NCBI GenBank assembly: GCA_938007995.1
Contig: CALLLW010000008.1
Span: forward strand, 124,001 to 188,000
Direction of reading: 5' to 3'
Length of the DNA: 64,000 nucleotides
Source of the DNA: an uncultured Granulosicoccaceae bacterium
Lineage (GTDB): Bacteria > Pseudomonadota > Gammaproteobacteria > Granulosicoccales > Granulosicoccaceae
Part shown: piece after piece, positions 10,775-20,186 of the stretch
Layout of the letters: each line of letters starts with the position of its first letter
Position numbering within the stretch: the first letter of the stretch is position 1
The notes under the pieces: model-generated
What the model saw: only the letters and a program-made list of their open reading frames with translations
What the model was told of the DNA's origin: nothing
Databases searched by the model: none
Made by a program: the position numbers and the translations under genes

Positions 10775-11290
10775 CTAAAAGTCAGCCGTTGAGGTAAACA
10801 AACCAACGCGAAGATCGTTGGCCGTGTAGATTTCCCGACCATCCACTTCCATACGACCATCAGCAATGCCCATTACCAAGCGTCTTTCTATCACTCTTTT
10901 AAGTTCAAGATGGTAAGTGACTTTTTTTGCCGTTGGCAGAACCTGGCCGAAAAATTTTACTTCTCCTGCACCAAGCGCACGACCGCGACCAGGGTTACCT
11001 TTCCATGCCAGAAAAAAGCCGACGAGCTGCCACATGGCGTCAAGGCCGAGACAACCAGGCATCACCGGGTCACCGTGGAAGTGACAATCAAAAAACCAGA
11101 GATCTTCGGTGATGTCGAGCTCTGCTTTGATTTCACCTTTACCGTGTGCACCACCGTCACTGTTGATCAGCGTGACACGATCCATCATCAACATATTAGG
11201 CGATGGGAGTCGGGCGTTATTTTCACCGAACATTTCGCCTTTGCCGCAGGCGAGTAAATCGTCACGGTTATAACTGTTTTTCTGCTCCAT
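10775..11290 (-). CDS. fabA: 3-hydroxydecanoyl-ACP dehydratase/isomerase
   Basis: Introduces the cis double bond at C10 in anaerobic unsaturated fatty acid synthesis. The protein has 171 residues, as in the family, with the active-site His in [18 protein letters not shown] and the conserved [13 protein letters not shown] strand. It precedes fabB on the same strand, the usual fabAB pair, although the 286-base gap is larger than in pseudomonads and leaves room for a separate fabB promoter. Confidence 0.96.
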   Translation of the reverse strand: MEQKNSYNRDDLLACGKGEMFGENNARLPSPNMLMMDRVTLINSDGGAHGKGEIKAELDITEDLWFFDCHFHGDPVMPGCLGLDAMWQLVGFFLAWKGNPGRGRALGAGEVKFFGQVLPTAKKVTYHLELKRVIERRLVMGIADGRMEVDGREIYTANDLRVGLFTSTADF

Positions 11291-11325
11291 AGAAGCTCAT
11301 CTACTGGTGGAATAATATGCCGCGC

Positions 11326-11334
11326 ACTATAGCA
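11326..11334 (-). promoter_or_regulatory. Possible extended -10 promoter of fabA
   Basis: On the minus strand TGC-TATAGT forms an extended -10 element about 35 bases upstream of the fabA ATG. No good -35 hexamer is seen. I did not find a convincing FabR- or FadR-type palindrome here. Confidence 0.35.
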
Positions 11335-11458
11335 CGAGGGGCCATATGCGACTATTTTGCTATCATGAGTGCGTTTGTGCCGCCATACATAATAGGTGGC
11401 GGCAAAGAGATTAAACCAACACCAGCAACAAGTAGCTTGTTGGTTTGGCTATCAGGCG

Positions 11459-12220
11459 TTAGCCGAAAACCTTTTGCAGTAAGTCTGTGTTACGAAAATC
11501 AGGATCCTGCCTGATCACCACCTCTTCATGTTCGAGATGGTTAAAAAAGCCATCGACGCACAGCTCCAGCACATAATCTTCAACGATTGTGTTCAGCATG
11601 TTGCCGAACTCGATATGTTTTGCAAGTTCGGCAGTGGTTGCATAGGCACCGACATCTTCAAGCAGATCCGACATCAGGGGACGCATCTGCCTTTGCAGCT
11701 GCACCGACAGATGCTTGCGTAGATAATCAGTGGCAGCGGTATCGTGTGAAGTGAGCAGCTGTTGCGGCTTCACGAATTCAACTCGATCAATCGCCACTTT
11801 AAACAGTTCCCCGGTGGCTGGTATAGATGCGGTCACTGCGGTATTGATTTGCTGTGTCAGCTGCTCAAACGATTCTTCATGGCCAAGCCTGGTTGCCAAC
11901 TTCCGGGCACGTCTGAGATCGGATGACAGAGAAGCCTGCTCTTCGAAAAGTACGCCTGCTGCCGATTTTGTCGCAACGCGATCACTGGCCAGAGCCGCTG
12001 CTTCGCGAATGGCAGCCTCGATTTGAGCCGGCTCGAGATTTTTGTGTGAGCTTTGAGAAAGTACCCGCCCATAGGCCGGTAGTGCACTGTTCGCGACAGC
12101 AGCCATTTGATCAAACACGCCAGCCTGCGCCTGCGTGGCACCGACAAAGGTTGTGACCATGGCAGCTGACAGAACTGAAGATTTTATTTTTATTATTATC
12201 ACTTTCAGTCTTGCCTGCAT
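11459..12220 (-). CDS. DUF4197 domain-containing exported protein
   Basis: Function unknown. The N-terminus is a signal peptide (basic n-region, then a hydrophobic run ending in TQAQA, cleavage likely before GVFDQ at about residue 34). The mature part shows the hallmarks of DUF4197: repeated alpha-helical segments, the HDTAATDYLRKHLS motif near residue 160, a VQLQRQMRPLM helix and a C-terminal RQDPDFRNTDLLQKVFG signature. The protein is 253 residues, normal for the family, and stands alone between fabA and groEL. A periplasmic location is likely. Confidence 0.85.
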   Translation of the reverse strand: MQARLKVIIIKIKSSVLSAAMVTTFVGATQAQAGVFDQMAAVANSALPAYGRVLSQSSHKNLEPAQIEAAIREAAALASDRVATKSAAGVLFEEQASLSSDLRRARKLATRLGHEESFEQLTQQINTAVTASIPATGELFKVAIDRVEFVKPQQLLTSHDTAATDYLRKHLSVQLQRQMRPLMSDLLEDVGAYATTAELAKHIEFGNMLNTIVEDYVLELCVDGFFNHLEHEEVVIRQDPDFRNTDLLQKVFG

Positions 12221-12324
12221 TGATTATATGTAAATAACGCCACGCGAATTAAACCCGCCTGTAGCGCAGATGCGCAAGCTCTCATAGATCACACCTGGTT
12301 AACAGTGCCGCGACGCAGTATTAA

Positions 12325-12347
12325 CATTGCATAACGTCAATGCAATG
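12325..12347. promoter_or_regulatory. Perfect 8-bp palindrome upstream of the DUF4197 gene
   Basis: CATTGCAT, seven bases, ATGCAATG: a perfect inverted repeat about 105 bases upstream of the DUF4197 start and 130 bases from the groEL end. It has no flanking T-run and looks more like an operator than a terminator. No regulator is identified. Confidence 0.3.
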
Positions 12348-12415
12348 AACCAAATACAAACTATTGTGATTTTGCTCGACAAAAACACAATTGATCAGCG
12401 AATAACATCGGCAAA

Positions 12416-12444
12416 ACGAAAAAAGCCCCGCAAAAGCGGGGCTT
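12416..12444 (-). terminator. Rho-independent terminator of groESL
   Basis: AAGCCCCGC, loop AAAA, GCGGGGCTT; reading the minus strand the stem is followed by a T-run (six A on the plus strand), 33 bases beyond the groEL stop. Confidence 0.85.
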
Positions 12445-12476
12445 CTTTGGTACTGCAAGTTTTAAGGCTGGCTGGC

Positions 12477-14141
<1,665 letters not shown>

Positions 14142-14168
14142 TTATTTAGAGGTTTAAGTGAGCGCTGA

Positions 14169-14459
14169 CTAGCCCTCGATAACCGCCATGATGTCGTCTT
14201 CGCGCATCACCAGCAGCTCTTCACCGTCGATTTTAATTTCAGTACCGGAGTACTTACCGAACAAAACGGTATCGCCAACTTTGACGTCCAGCGCTCTTAC
14301 GTCGCCACCATCTGTGACCTTGCCGTTGCCGATCGCAGTGATCTCGCCACGGATTGGCTTTTCGGTAGCTGAGTCTGGAATTACGATACCACCAGCACTC
14401 GTGCGCTCTTCTTCCATACGTCGCACGACCACACGGTCGTGAAGTGGACGAATATTCAT
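14169..14459 (-). CDS. groS: Co-chaperonin GroES (Hsp10)
   Basis: Heptameric lid of GroEL. The start is the ATG at 14459, which gives the standard N-terminus [14 protein letters not shown], a 96-residue protein of usual length, and an AGGAGA ribosome site at the right distance; a longer in-frame reading would extend back over the CIRCE operator and is rejected. The mobile loop ([12 protein letters not shown]) and the C-terminal EDDIMAVIE are present. Confidence 0.97.
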   Translation of the reverse strand: MNIRPLHDRVVVRRMEEERTSAGGIVIPDSATEKPIRGEITAIGNGKVTDGGDVRALDVKVGDTVLFGKYSGTEIKIDGEELLVMREDDIMAVIEG

Positions 14460-14553
14460 GTCCGATCTCCTCTGTTTTTTGAGAGTTTTTAAGGGTTTAG
14501 GAAATTTGGTTTCACCGGCAAGTGCGCAGCGGTCATCGTAGACTCTGCCGCAG

Positions 14554-14580
14554 TTAGCACTCACCTTTGGCGAGTGCTAA
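14554..14580. promoter_or_regulatory. CIRCE operator (HrcA binding site) upstream of groESL
   Basis: TTAGCACTC, nine bases, GAGTGCTAA: a perfect match to the CIRCE consensus inverted repeat. It abuts the -10 hexamer and covers the expected groES transcription start, so HrcA binding would block the promoter. In gammaproteobacteria groESL is often under sigma-32 alone, so HrcA control is informative. hrcA is not in this window. Confidence 0.93.
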
Positions 14581-14607
14581 TACTAGAGATTTCGCGGACG
14601 AATTCAA
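14580..14607 (-). promoter_or_regulatory. Sigma-70 type promoter of groESL
   Basis: On the minus strand TTGAAT (14607-14602), a 16-base spacer and TAGTAT (14585-14580), directly followed by CIRCE. The CTTGAA hexamer also resembles a sigma-32 -35 box, but no CCCCAT-type -10 follows, so vegetative promoter plus HrcA repression is the better reading. Confidence 0.6.
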
Positions 14608-14766
14608 GCTCTGAAACAAAATAAATTGCGATATGAGCCTGATTTCCAGAAGGAGGTAAGGAAACTGCAGCTACCTCAGGCACGAGACCGGGAAATGATG
14701 CAGGCACGAGACCGCAACCGCACATTACCTCGCCGACTGACAGCTGCAAGTATGGAGATATGCCGA

Positions 14767-15474
14767 ATGCAAAACGCCAACGATTATATTGCGCCTGTCG
14801 ACCCTGAGCACGTGCAGTTTTTAACGATTCTGCAGCTGACACTTGAGAATTACTACGATATCAATCCTCCCTACAGCATTGGTGAGTTCGTTTGCCACAG
14901 CGCACAAACCAATAGCGGTATTGCTGATTGCAAAGGCCATTCTCCCGAAATGCTGGTGTACCGCGAGAGCGATACCAATCTGGATATCAGCCTGTTTCTC
15001 AATCCATCCCTGCTCAACAACATCCAGCTGCACACTTATAAGCAGTGCTGGCCGAATGAGATCTTCAACTGTGGCTGTATCATGCTGGAGGGGGTTAGCC
15101 ACTTTCTCTACACGGTACACAACGCCCATCACGACAGACAGGTGAGCCTGCTTGATCTGGAAATACAGGCAGAAATAGACAAATTTGTCTTTGCTGCACT
15201 GGCAACACACTGCGGCAAAGACATCCAGTCATTAATAGCGCGTTTGTTTTGTGATGTCAGCTACCGCAATGGCCTGAGCGATAAATTGTTGTTTCGCTAC
15301 CGACAGGCTAACGAGCTTGCCTTCCATTATTGCCAATGGCTACAGCAAAACTTCGTACTCACCAACACCAACAAATTTCTGTTGGCAGAGTTAGGGACGC
15401 TATACCGGTTGAATGGTACCGCGAAGCAGGAACATATTCGCAGGATCATAGAGCCTCTGCGCGAGGCGGGCTAA
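14767..15474 (+). CDS. Hypothetical protein divergent from groESL
   Basis: I do not recognise this 235-residue protein. The start at 14767 (MQNANDYIAPVDPEHV) is chosen because a GGAGA ribosome site lies eight bases upstream; the reading frame is open further back to 14626 but that part is low-complexity and overlaps the groESL promoter. There is no signal peptide or membrane helix. It has a Cys/His-rich central part (HTYKQCWPNEIFNCGC), conserved-looking acidic patches (LDLEIQAEIDKF) and a helical C-terminus. It is convergent with fxsA. A cytoplasmic protein of unknown role; shared control with the chaperonins is only a positional guess. Confidence 0.7.
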   Translation: MQNANDYIAPVDPEHVQFLTILQLTLENYYDINPPYSIGEFVCHSAQTNSGIADCKGHSPEMLVYRESDTNLDISLFLNPSLLNNIQLHTYKQCWPNEIFNCGCIMLEGVSHFLYTVHNAHHDRQVSLLDLEIQAEIDKFVFAALATHCGKDIQSLIARLFCDVSYRNGLSDKLLFRYRQANELAFHYCQWLQQNFVLTNTNKFLLAELGTLYRLNGTAKQEHIRRIIEPLREAG

Positions 15475-15526
15475 TTACAGCCGGATCAGCCTGAGCCCGG
15501 CCAGTGCAGCTGGTTACAGACTCTAT

Positions 15527-16036
15527 CTAGTCTTTTCGTGTGTACTCACCTTCAATCACATCACCCTCAATACCGGACGGCTTTCTGCTCGCGTTCTTTT
15601 GCGATGGGTTCGACGTGTTGTTGAACGGAGGCCGCCCGCCTGAAGAGACTGACGCTGAAAAACCACCGGCCACAGACCCTACCGAAACACGCTTCGATAA
15701 GCCCTGCACCAGCATTCTGCGCGTGAATGGCACAAGGCAGACAAACCCGATGGCATCTGTGATGAAACCGGGGGTCAGCAACAGCGCACCGCCAACGCCC
15801 AGCGCCAGACCTTCCATCATTTCAAATGCGGGCACTTCCCCGCCTGACAGTCGATTCTGTGCTTTGGCAAGCGTTGACAAACCCTGACTTCGCAGCATCC
15901 AGGTGCCCAGCACGGCGGTCAGTATTACAATGGCGATTGTCGCCAGTGCCCCAATCGCACTACCGACCTTGATCAGCAGATAGATCTCCAGAATCGGCAC
16001 GGCGACGAAAAGAACGAATATTATTGGAAATACCAT
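15527..16036 (-). CDS. fxsA: FxsA family inner-membrane protein
   Basis: FxsA overexpression in E. coli relieves exclusion of phage T7 by F plasmids; the native role is unknown. The 169 residues open with two transmembrane segments (IIFVLFVAVPILEIYLLIKV and an Ala/Ile-rich helix), followed by GTWMLRSQG, a third hydrophobic region with LLLTPGFITDAIG, and a polar tail. Neighbourhood with groESL and dsbD is common in gammaproteobacteria. Confidence 0.9.
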   Translation of the reverse strand: MVFPIIFVLFVAVPILEIYLLIKVGSAIGALATIAIVILTAVLGTWMLRSQGLSTLAKAQNRLSGGEVPAFEMMEGLALGVGGALLLTPGFITDAIGFVCLVPFTRRMLVQGLSKRVSVGSVAGGFSASVSSGGRPPFNNTSNPSQKNASRKPSGIEGDVIEGEYTRKD

Positions 16037-16446
16037 ATAACTCTATATGTTGCTCTGTCCGGAACTTGCAAGTAGCAGGTGTTGGTTTTTCGCCCATGCT
16101 ACACGATCACGCGACGCAGGTACTGTTGCAAACGCAATACTTAGCTTACTGCCAGATACACTATATATTGTCTCAACCAATGCATTATCCGGTTTCAGCA
16201 AAAGCATTATCCGGTCGGCAGTGAAAAAGCTGGCACCGGCCAACGGTTTATTTCCTCCGGGAGCAATCATTTTATACCGGTTTTCGTTGCAGCTGGTACG
16301 AATCGGAGTTTTGATGCCCTACCACGTATTTTGCAGGTATTACCCACTGCGTCCCATTAATGTCGCCGGTTTTGAATGTCAGGCGAATGATTAGAAACAT
16401 TCCTGTTAACCCACGGTCGAACCGGCACATGACAACTGTTAGTCTT
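16037..16446. other. Divergent fxsA/dsbD intergenic region with a 12-bp direct repeat
   Basis: No gene is seen in these 410 bases. GCATTATCCGGT occurs twice, at 16182-16193 and 16204-16215, with a 22-base period, so both copies face the same side of the helix. It could be a tandem activator or repressor site for either gene; no regulator is identified. Confidence 0.4.
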
Positions 16447-19014
16447 ATGAATAATCGTGTACTTAAATCGATAGCTCTGATTAGCTGCATTTTTTTGGCA
16501 TTCGCTGCCAACGCATTGTCTCTGATCGGCGGCGGAGAGGAGGAACCCTTACTGGAAGCCTCCGAGGCTTTTAAGACAGAAGTCTCACTCGATCAAACCA
16601 ACAAGCTGAATGTCGCGATAGACATTGCACCCGGGTATTTCCTGTACCGCAGCAAGATAAAGGTCAGTTCTGATCAGGCAGAGTTCAATGACCTTGTGTT
16701 GCCGGCGGGCAAGAAAAAGCAGGATCAGTTCTTTGGTGAGGTTGAAACCTACCGCAACCGGCTCGACTACAGCGCAGAAGTACTCACTGCCAATGCAGCA
16801 GGTGATCTTAAAGTAAAAGTGACTTCACAAGGCTGCGCAGACGTGGGCATCTGTTACCCGCCGCACAGTGAAATCCATACAGTAAACTTAAGTGCCGATC
16901 AGTTTGCAGCACTGTCGAATTCTTCTTCTGCACAGAACAACACATTGTTGGTTGCCGGACCATCTACAAGTCCAGCTGCCGGCTCATCTACAAGCCTGTC
17001 TACAGGCATCGCCACATCGTCAAATACACTGGCACAGCTATCTGGTACTACTTCACTACAGCAGGATCCAATAGACCTCAGCCAGGACAACGCTATTGGT
17101 AGTTTCGGTGGCAGTAGTGCAGCTACCACCATGGCCTCACCTGTTAGCTCCCAGATCAACAGCGAATCTGCCGGCGGTGCAACGCTTGCCGACATGCTTA
17201 GCGTTAATGGTGGTGATGAAGTTCTCGATCCGGAAGTGGCTTTCACCATGAGTCCGGCAACCCTGAACGATGGCGTAGCAACATTCCAGTGGAACATACT
17301 GGACGGACACTACCTCTATAAAAAGCGCTTCTCGTTCGAGGTGCTGTCACCCGCTGGCGCCTCAGCCGGACCTGCCCGAATACCGGAAGGCTTATGGGAA
17401 GAAGACGCTTTTTTTGGCAATTCTGAAGTATTCCGCGGCGGCACAGAAATACAACTTCCGGTGCAGCTTGCCGCTGGTCAGACTGAGGCTGTAGTGAAAG
17501 TTGGCTATCAGGGCTGTGCAGATATCGGCATTTGCTATCCACCGATATTCAAAGAGATTCAGCTGACTGCCAGTGGCGCAACTCTGGCCACGTTCACTTC
17601 CGGCCAGTCCGCCGCAGGCAACACCGGCTCATCGTCAGGTCTTACTGAAGTCGCAGCATTGTCATCAGTGGCTGCATCCAACTCAAATGCAGCTGTACCT
17701 TTGGCAGAGCAGGACCGACTCGCAAACAGCCTGAAAAACAACAACCGTTGGATAACCATCGCAACGTTCTTCGGTATGGGATTGTTGCTTACCTTTACTC
17801 CCTGCGTACTGCCAATGATACCGATTCTGTCCTCGATCATTGTTGGTAACGGTAACAACATCAGTACCGGGCGGGCCTTTACCCTTTCACTGATCTACGT
17901 GTTAGCGATGGCGCTGACTTACACCATAGCCGGTGTACTAGTTGGATTGAGTGGAGAGAATATTCAGGCAACATTGCAGCACCCATATGTACTGACAACA
18001 TTCGCACTGTTGTTTGTGGCGCTTTCATTCTCAATGTTCGGCTACTACGAACTGCAGATGCCGCAGTTCATACAAAACCGCTTGTCGTCAGTCAGCAACC
18101 AACAAAAGAGTGGCAGCTTTTCAGGCGTTGCCACCATGGGCTTTCTGTCTGCGCTGATCGTCGGCCCTTGCGTCACGGCACCACTAGTTGGTGCACTGAT
18201 TTACATCGGTCAGACAGGCGATGCTGTGTTAGGCGGTGCAGCACTGTTTGCGCTATCCATGGGTATGGGATTACCGCTGCTGATCATCGGTACCACTTTC
18301 GGTAAATACCTGCCTAAAGCTGGTGCCTGGATGGACGTCACCAAAGCGATTTTCGGTGTCATGCTGCTTGGTCTCGCAATCTACATGCTGGACCGTGTGA
18401 TTCCTTCATGGGCCACCATGCTGCTTTCAGCATTGTTGCTAATCACCGTTGCTATGTTCATGGGTGTGTTTGATTCTTTAAGCTCAGAAGCACCGGGATG
18501 GCGCCGTGTGAGCAAGGGCTTTGGTTTTGCCGCTCTTGTCTACGGCACATTACTGATGATTGGTGTTGCCACCGGCACCGGTACCTTATTTAAACCGATG
18601 CAGGGTTTATCTCTGGCAGGCAATCAGGGAGGCACAACAGAGCAAACCAAACCAACTTTTGAAACGGTTAAAACCGTCGACGACCTTAACGCCAGACTGG
18701 TTGCAGCACGAGCCAGCAACACACCGGTGATGTTTGATTTCTACGCTGACTGGTGCATCAGCTGCAAAGAGATGGAAGCCTTTACTTTCAGTGACCCTGT
18801 TGTTGCTTCCAAAATGAACCGGGCAGTACTTTTGAAAGCTGATGTCACTGCCAACGATGAAGCTGATAAAGCCTTACTGAAAGAGTTCGGCATATTCGGA
18901 CCACCCGCAATCATCTTCTACGATAAAGATGGCGTGGAGCAAAGGGCTTCAAGGGTTGTTGGTTTTATGCCAGCAGAAAAATTCACCACGGTACTGGACC
19001 GGGTATTCAATTAA
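16447..19014 (+). CDS. dsbD: Thiol:disulfide interchange protein DsbD with duplicated N-terminal domain
   Basis: Carries electrons from cytoplasmic thioredoxin across the inner membrane to reduce periplasmic thiols. I use the ATG at 16447 because it begins a clear signal peptide (MNNRVLKS plus hydrophobic run to ANA); ATGs at 16429, 16387 and 16360 are in frame and no Shine-Dalgarno decides. Numbering from 16447: first DsbD-alpha domain with CADVGICYPP (C130, C136), a Ser/Thr-rich linker, a second alpha domain with CADIGICYPP (C357, C363), the eight-helix domain with C453 (TPCVLPMIP) and C575 (GPCVTAP), and the C-terminal thioredoxin domain with WCISCK (C770, C773). At 855 residues it is far longer than E. 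coli DsbD (565) because the alpha domain is present twice. Confidence 0.94.
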   Translation: MNNRVLKSIALISCIFLAFAANALSLIGGGEEEPLLEASEAFKTEVSLDQTNKLNVAIDIAPGYFLYRSKIKVSSDQAEFNDLVLPAGKKKQDQFFGEVETYRNRLDYSAEVLTANAAGDLKVKVTSQGCADVGICYPPHSEIHTVNLSADQFAALSNSSSAQNNTLLVAGPSTSPAAGSSTSLSTGIATSSNTLAQLSGTTSLQQDPIDLSQDNAIGSFGGSSAATTMASPVSSQINSESAGGATLADMLSVNGGDEVLDPEVAFTMSPATLNDGVATFQWNILDGHYLYKKRFSFEVLSPAGASAGPARIPEGLWEEDAFFGNSEVFRGGTEIQLPVQLAAGQTEAVVKVGYQGCADIGICYPPIFKEIQLTASGATLATFTSGQSAAGNTGSSSGLTEVAALSSVAASNSNAAVPLAEQDRLANSLKNNNRWITIATFFGMGLLLTFTPCVLPMIPILSSIIVGNGNNISTGRAFTLSLIYVLAMALTYTIAGVLVGLSGENIQATLQHPYVLTTFALLFVALSFSMFGYYELQMPQFIQNRLSSVSNQQKSGSFSGVATMGFLSALIVGPCVTAPLVGALIYIGQTGDAVLGGAALFALSMGMGLPLLIIGTTFGKYLPKAGAWMDVTKAIFGVMLLGLAIYMLDRVIPSWATMLLSALLLITVAMFMGVFDSLSSEAPGWRRVSKGFGFAALVYGTLLMIGVATGTGTLFKPMQGLSLAGNQGGTTEQTKPTFETVKTVDDLNARLVAARASNTPVMFDFYADWCISCKEMEAFTFSDPVVASKMNRAVLLKADVTANDEADKALLKEFGIFGPPAIIFYDKDGVEQRASRVVGFMPAEKFTTVLDRVFN

Positions 19015-19334
19015 CGGTTATACCAAAGACGCTTCAAGCTCGGGCTTTACCGAGTTATAAATAAGGATACTTTGGGCAGAGCAAATTTAAGCCAGAACGA
19101 TAGGCCATAACAATAAGCCAGAACAATAGTAAGCTATGGAAGGTGTTAGTAGGACTTGTTATAGAGTCAGGCATAGCAGTGTTGCCTGCCAGAGAATCCG
19201 CCGATCAAGTGCCTGGCCCGGCTCTCGATCAGATTCTATTAAATGTCCGACCGACTGATGTAACCTGACTGGCCGATGCAATCGGATGCCCTTAATCGCA
19301 TACACTTTAATGTAGTAAGTCTGTAAGCGCAGGC
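19015..19334. other. Gene-free stretch downstream of dsbD
   Basis: No open frame or RNA gene is recognised. A short imperfect direct repeat (TAAGCCAGAAC followed by GATAG or AATAG) occurs near 19095 and 19115. The stretch beyond 19335 is covered by the putative small RNA and the promoter of the DUF1840 gene. Confidence 0.4.
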
Positions 19335-19365
19335 AAAAAAAAGGGGCAACGACTAGCGTTGCCCC
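19335..19365 (-). terminator. Rho-independent terminator of the putative small RNA
   Basis: Perfect 9-bp stem GGGGCAACG / CGTTGCCCC with a five-base loop, followed on the minus strand by eight T. The orientation excludes a role for the plus-strand dsbD gene unless read-through in both directions is assumed. Confidence 0.85.
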
Positions 19366-19480
19366 ACCCCCAATGTTTACAACAACAATTCTGTCCCAAC
19401 TGCAGTTTTAAGCTGCAGCTCCAGCCAGTTGAACTCTACAGAACTTGGACAGACAAATCCAATTTTTAATTTTTTAACGC
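19335..19480 (-). ncRNA. Putative structured small RNA
   Basis: There is no gene on the minus strand to explain the strong terminator at 19335-19365, and the 115 bases before it can fold. Plus-strand CTGTCCCAACTG (19391-19402) is complementary to CAGTTG (19426-19431) and GGACAG (19447-19452), giving a long interrupted stem; CTGCAG also repeats at 19400 and 19413. The transcript would contain several GGA triplets, as in CsrA/RsmA-sequestering RNAs, but this is only suggestive. The 5' end is a guess: TTTACA lies upstream but no good -10 is seen. It does not look like 6S, SRP or tmRNA. Confidence 0.4.
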
Positions 19481-19539
19481 CACCCTTACACATCTTGTAA
19501 ACTAATGGTTACAGAGTATCATTAGCACCAACAGTATTA

Positions 19540-19569
19540 TTGACTCCATACAGCTGGAACCAGTCTAAT
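19540..19569 (+). promoter_or_regulatory. Sigma-70 promoter of the DUF1840 gene
   Basis: TTGACT (19540-19545), 18-base spacer, TCTAAT (19564-19569). A start near 19576 would give a leader of about 100 bases before the ATG at 19676. Confidence 0.55.
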
Positions 19570-19675
19570 CGTTGTATACTCAGTGCATAGCAAGATGTTC
19601 AGGCTATCATCACAATTGATTTTCAGTGGCTTCTATCGCCAGTCAAAACTGACACAAAACTACAGGACAGTATTA

Positions 19676-19978
19676 ATGCTGATTGAATTTAGCGGTGAAC
19701 GTACAGGCAGCGTTCTTATGTTTGGCAATGTTGCGAGCAGCTTGCTGAAGATGATGGGGCAAAGCGACAACAACGAGGGGGCTCTGAATGCCGAAGATGT
19801 ACCGGCAGCACTGGAGAAACTAAAGACCGCACTCAACGTTATGCCTGAAGACGATAGCAGTACAGAGGAAACAGAAGACAAGCCTGTCAGCCTGCACAAC
19901 AGAGCCATCCCATTGATCGATCTTCTTGAAGAGAGTATTGCCAAAGGTGGCTACGTAATGTGGAAGCCCGGTAAGTAA
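19676..19978 (+). CDS. DUF1840 domain-containing protein
   Basis: Small cytoplasmic protein of unknown function. The start at 19676 matches the family N-terminus (MLIEFSGERTGSVLMFGNVASSLLKMMG) and has an AGGA ribosome site; the frame is open for another 31 codons upstream but that part overlaps the promoter. The 100 residues show the DUF1840 features: EDVPAALEKLKTAL in the middle, an acidic linker, and the C-terminal RAIPLIDLLEESIAKGGYVMWKP. It has its own promoter and terminator. Confidence 0.88.
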   Translation: MLIEFSGERTGSVLMFGNVASSLLKMMGQSDNNEGALNAEDVPAALEKLKTALNVMPEDDSSTEETEDKPVSLHNRAIPLIDLLEESIAKGGYVMWKPGK

Positions 19979-20067
19979 TTCAAAACTTATGAGTAGTTCA
20001 AGACTTATCTGGTCAACTTACCAACGCTTGTATACATTACGCACTGCAATGATAAAACCTGGCCAAT

Positions 20068-20095
20068 AAAAACCCCGCAGCAGCGGGGTTTTTTT
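20068..20095 (+). terminator. Rho-independent terminator after the DUF1840 gene, probably bidirectional
   Basis: CCCCGC, loop AGCA, GCGGGG, with seven T after it and five A before it. It can serve the plus-strand DUF1840 gene and also the minus-strand lipoprotein gene ending at 20187. Confidence 0.85.
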
Positions 20096-20186
20096 GCACA
20101 ACATTTAATGGGATGTTAAGCCATTTTTACTAATCATTCTTAAGGATCAATATCTTCGCCTTTCTATGGCCTGTCTATGATATGTC

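Noticed and set aside
14460-14564. N-terminal extension of GroES
   Set aside because: The extra 35 residues lie over the promoter/CIRCE region and the family start with a good ribosome site is at 14459.
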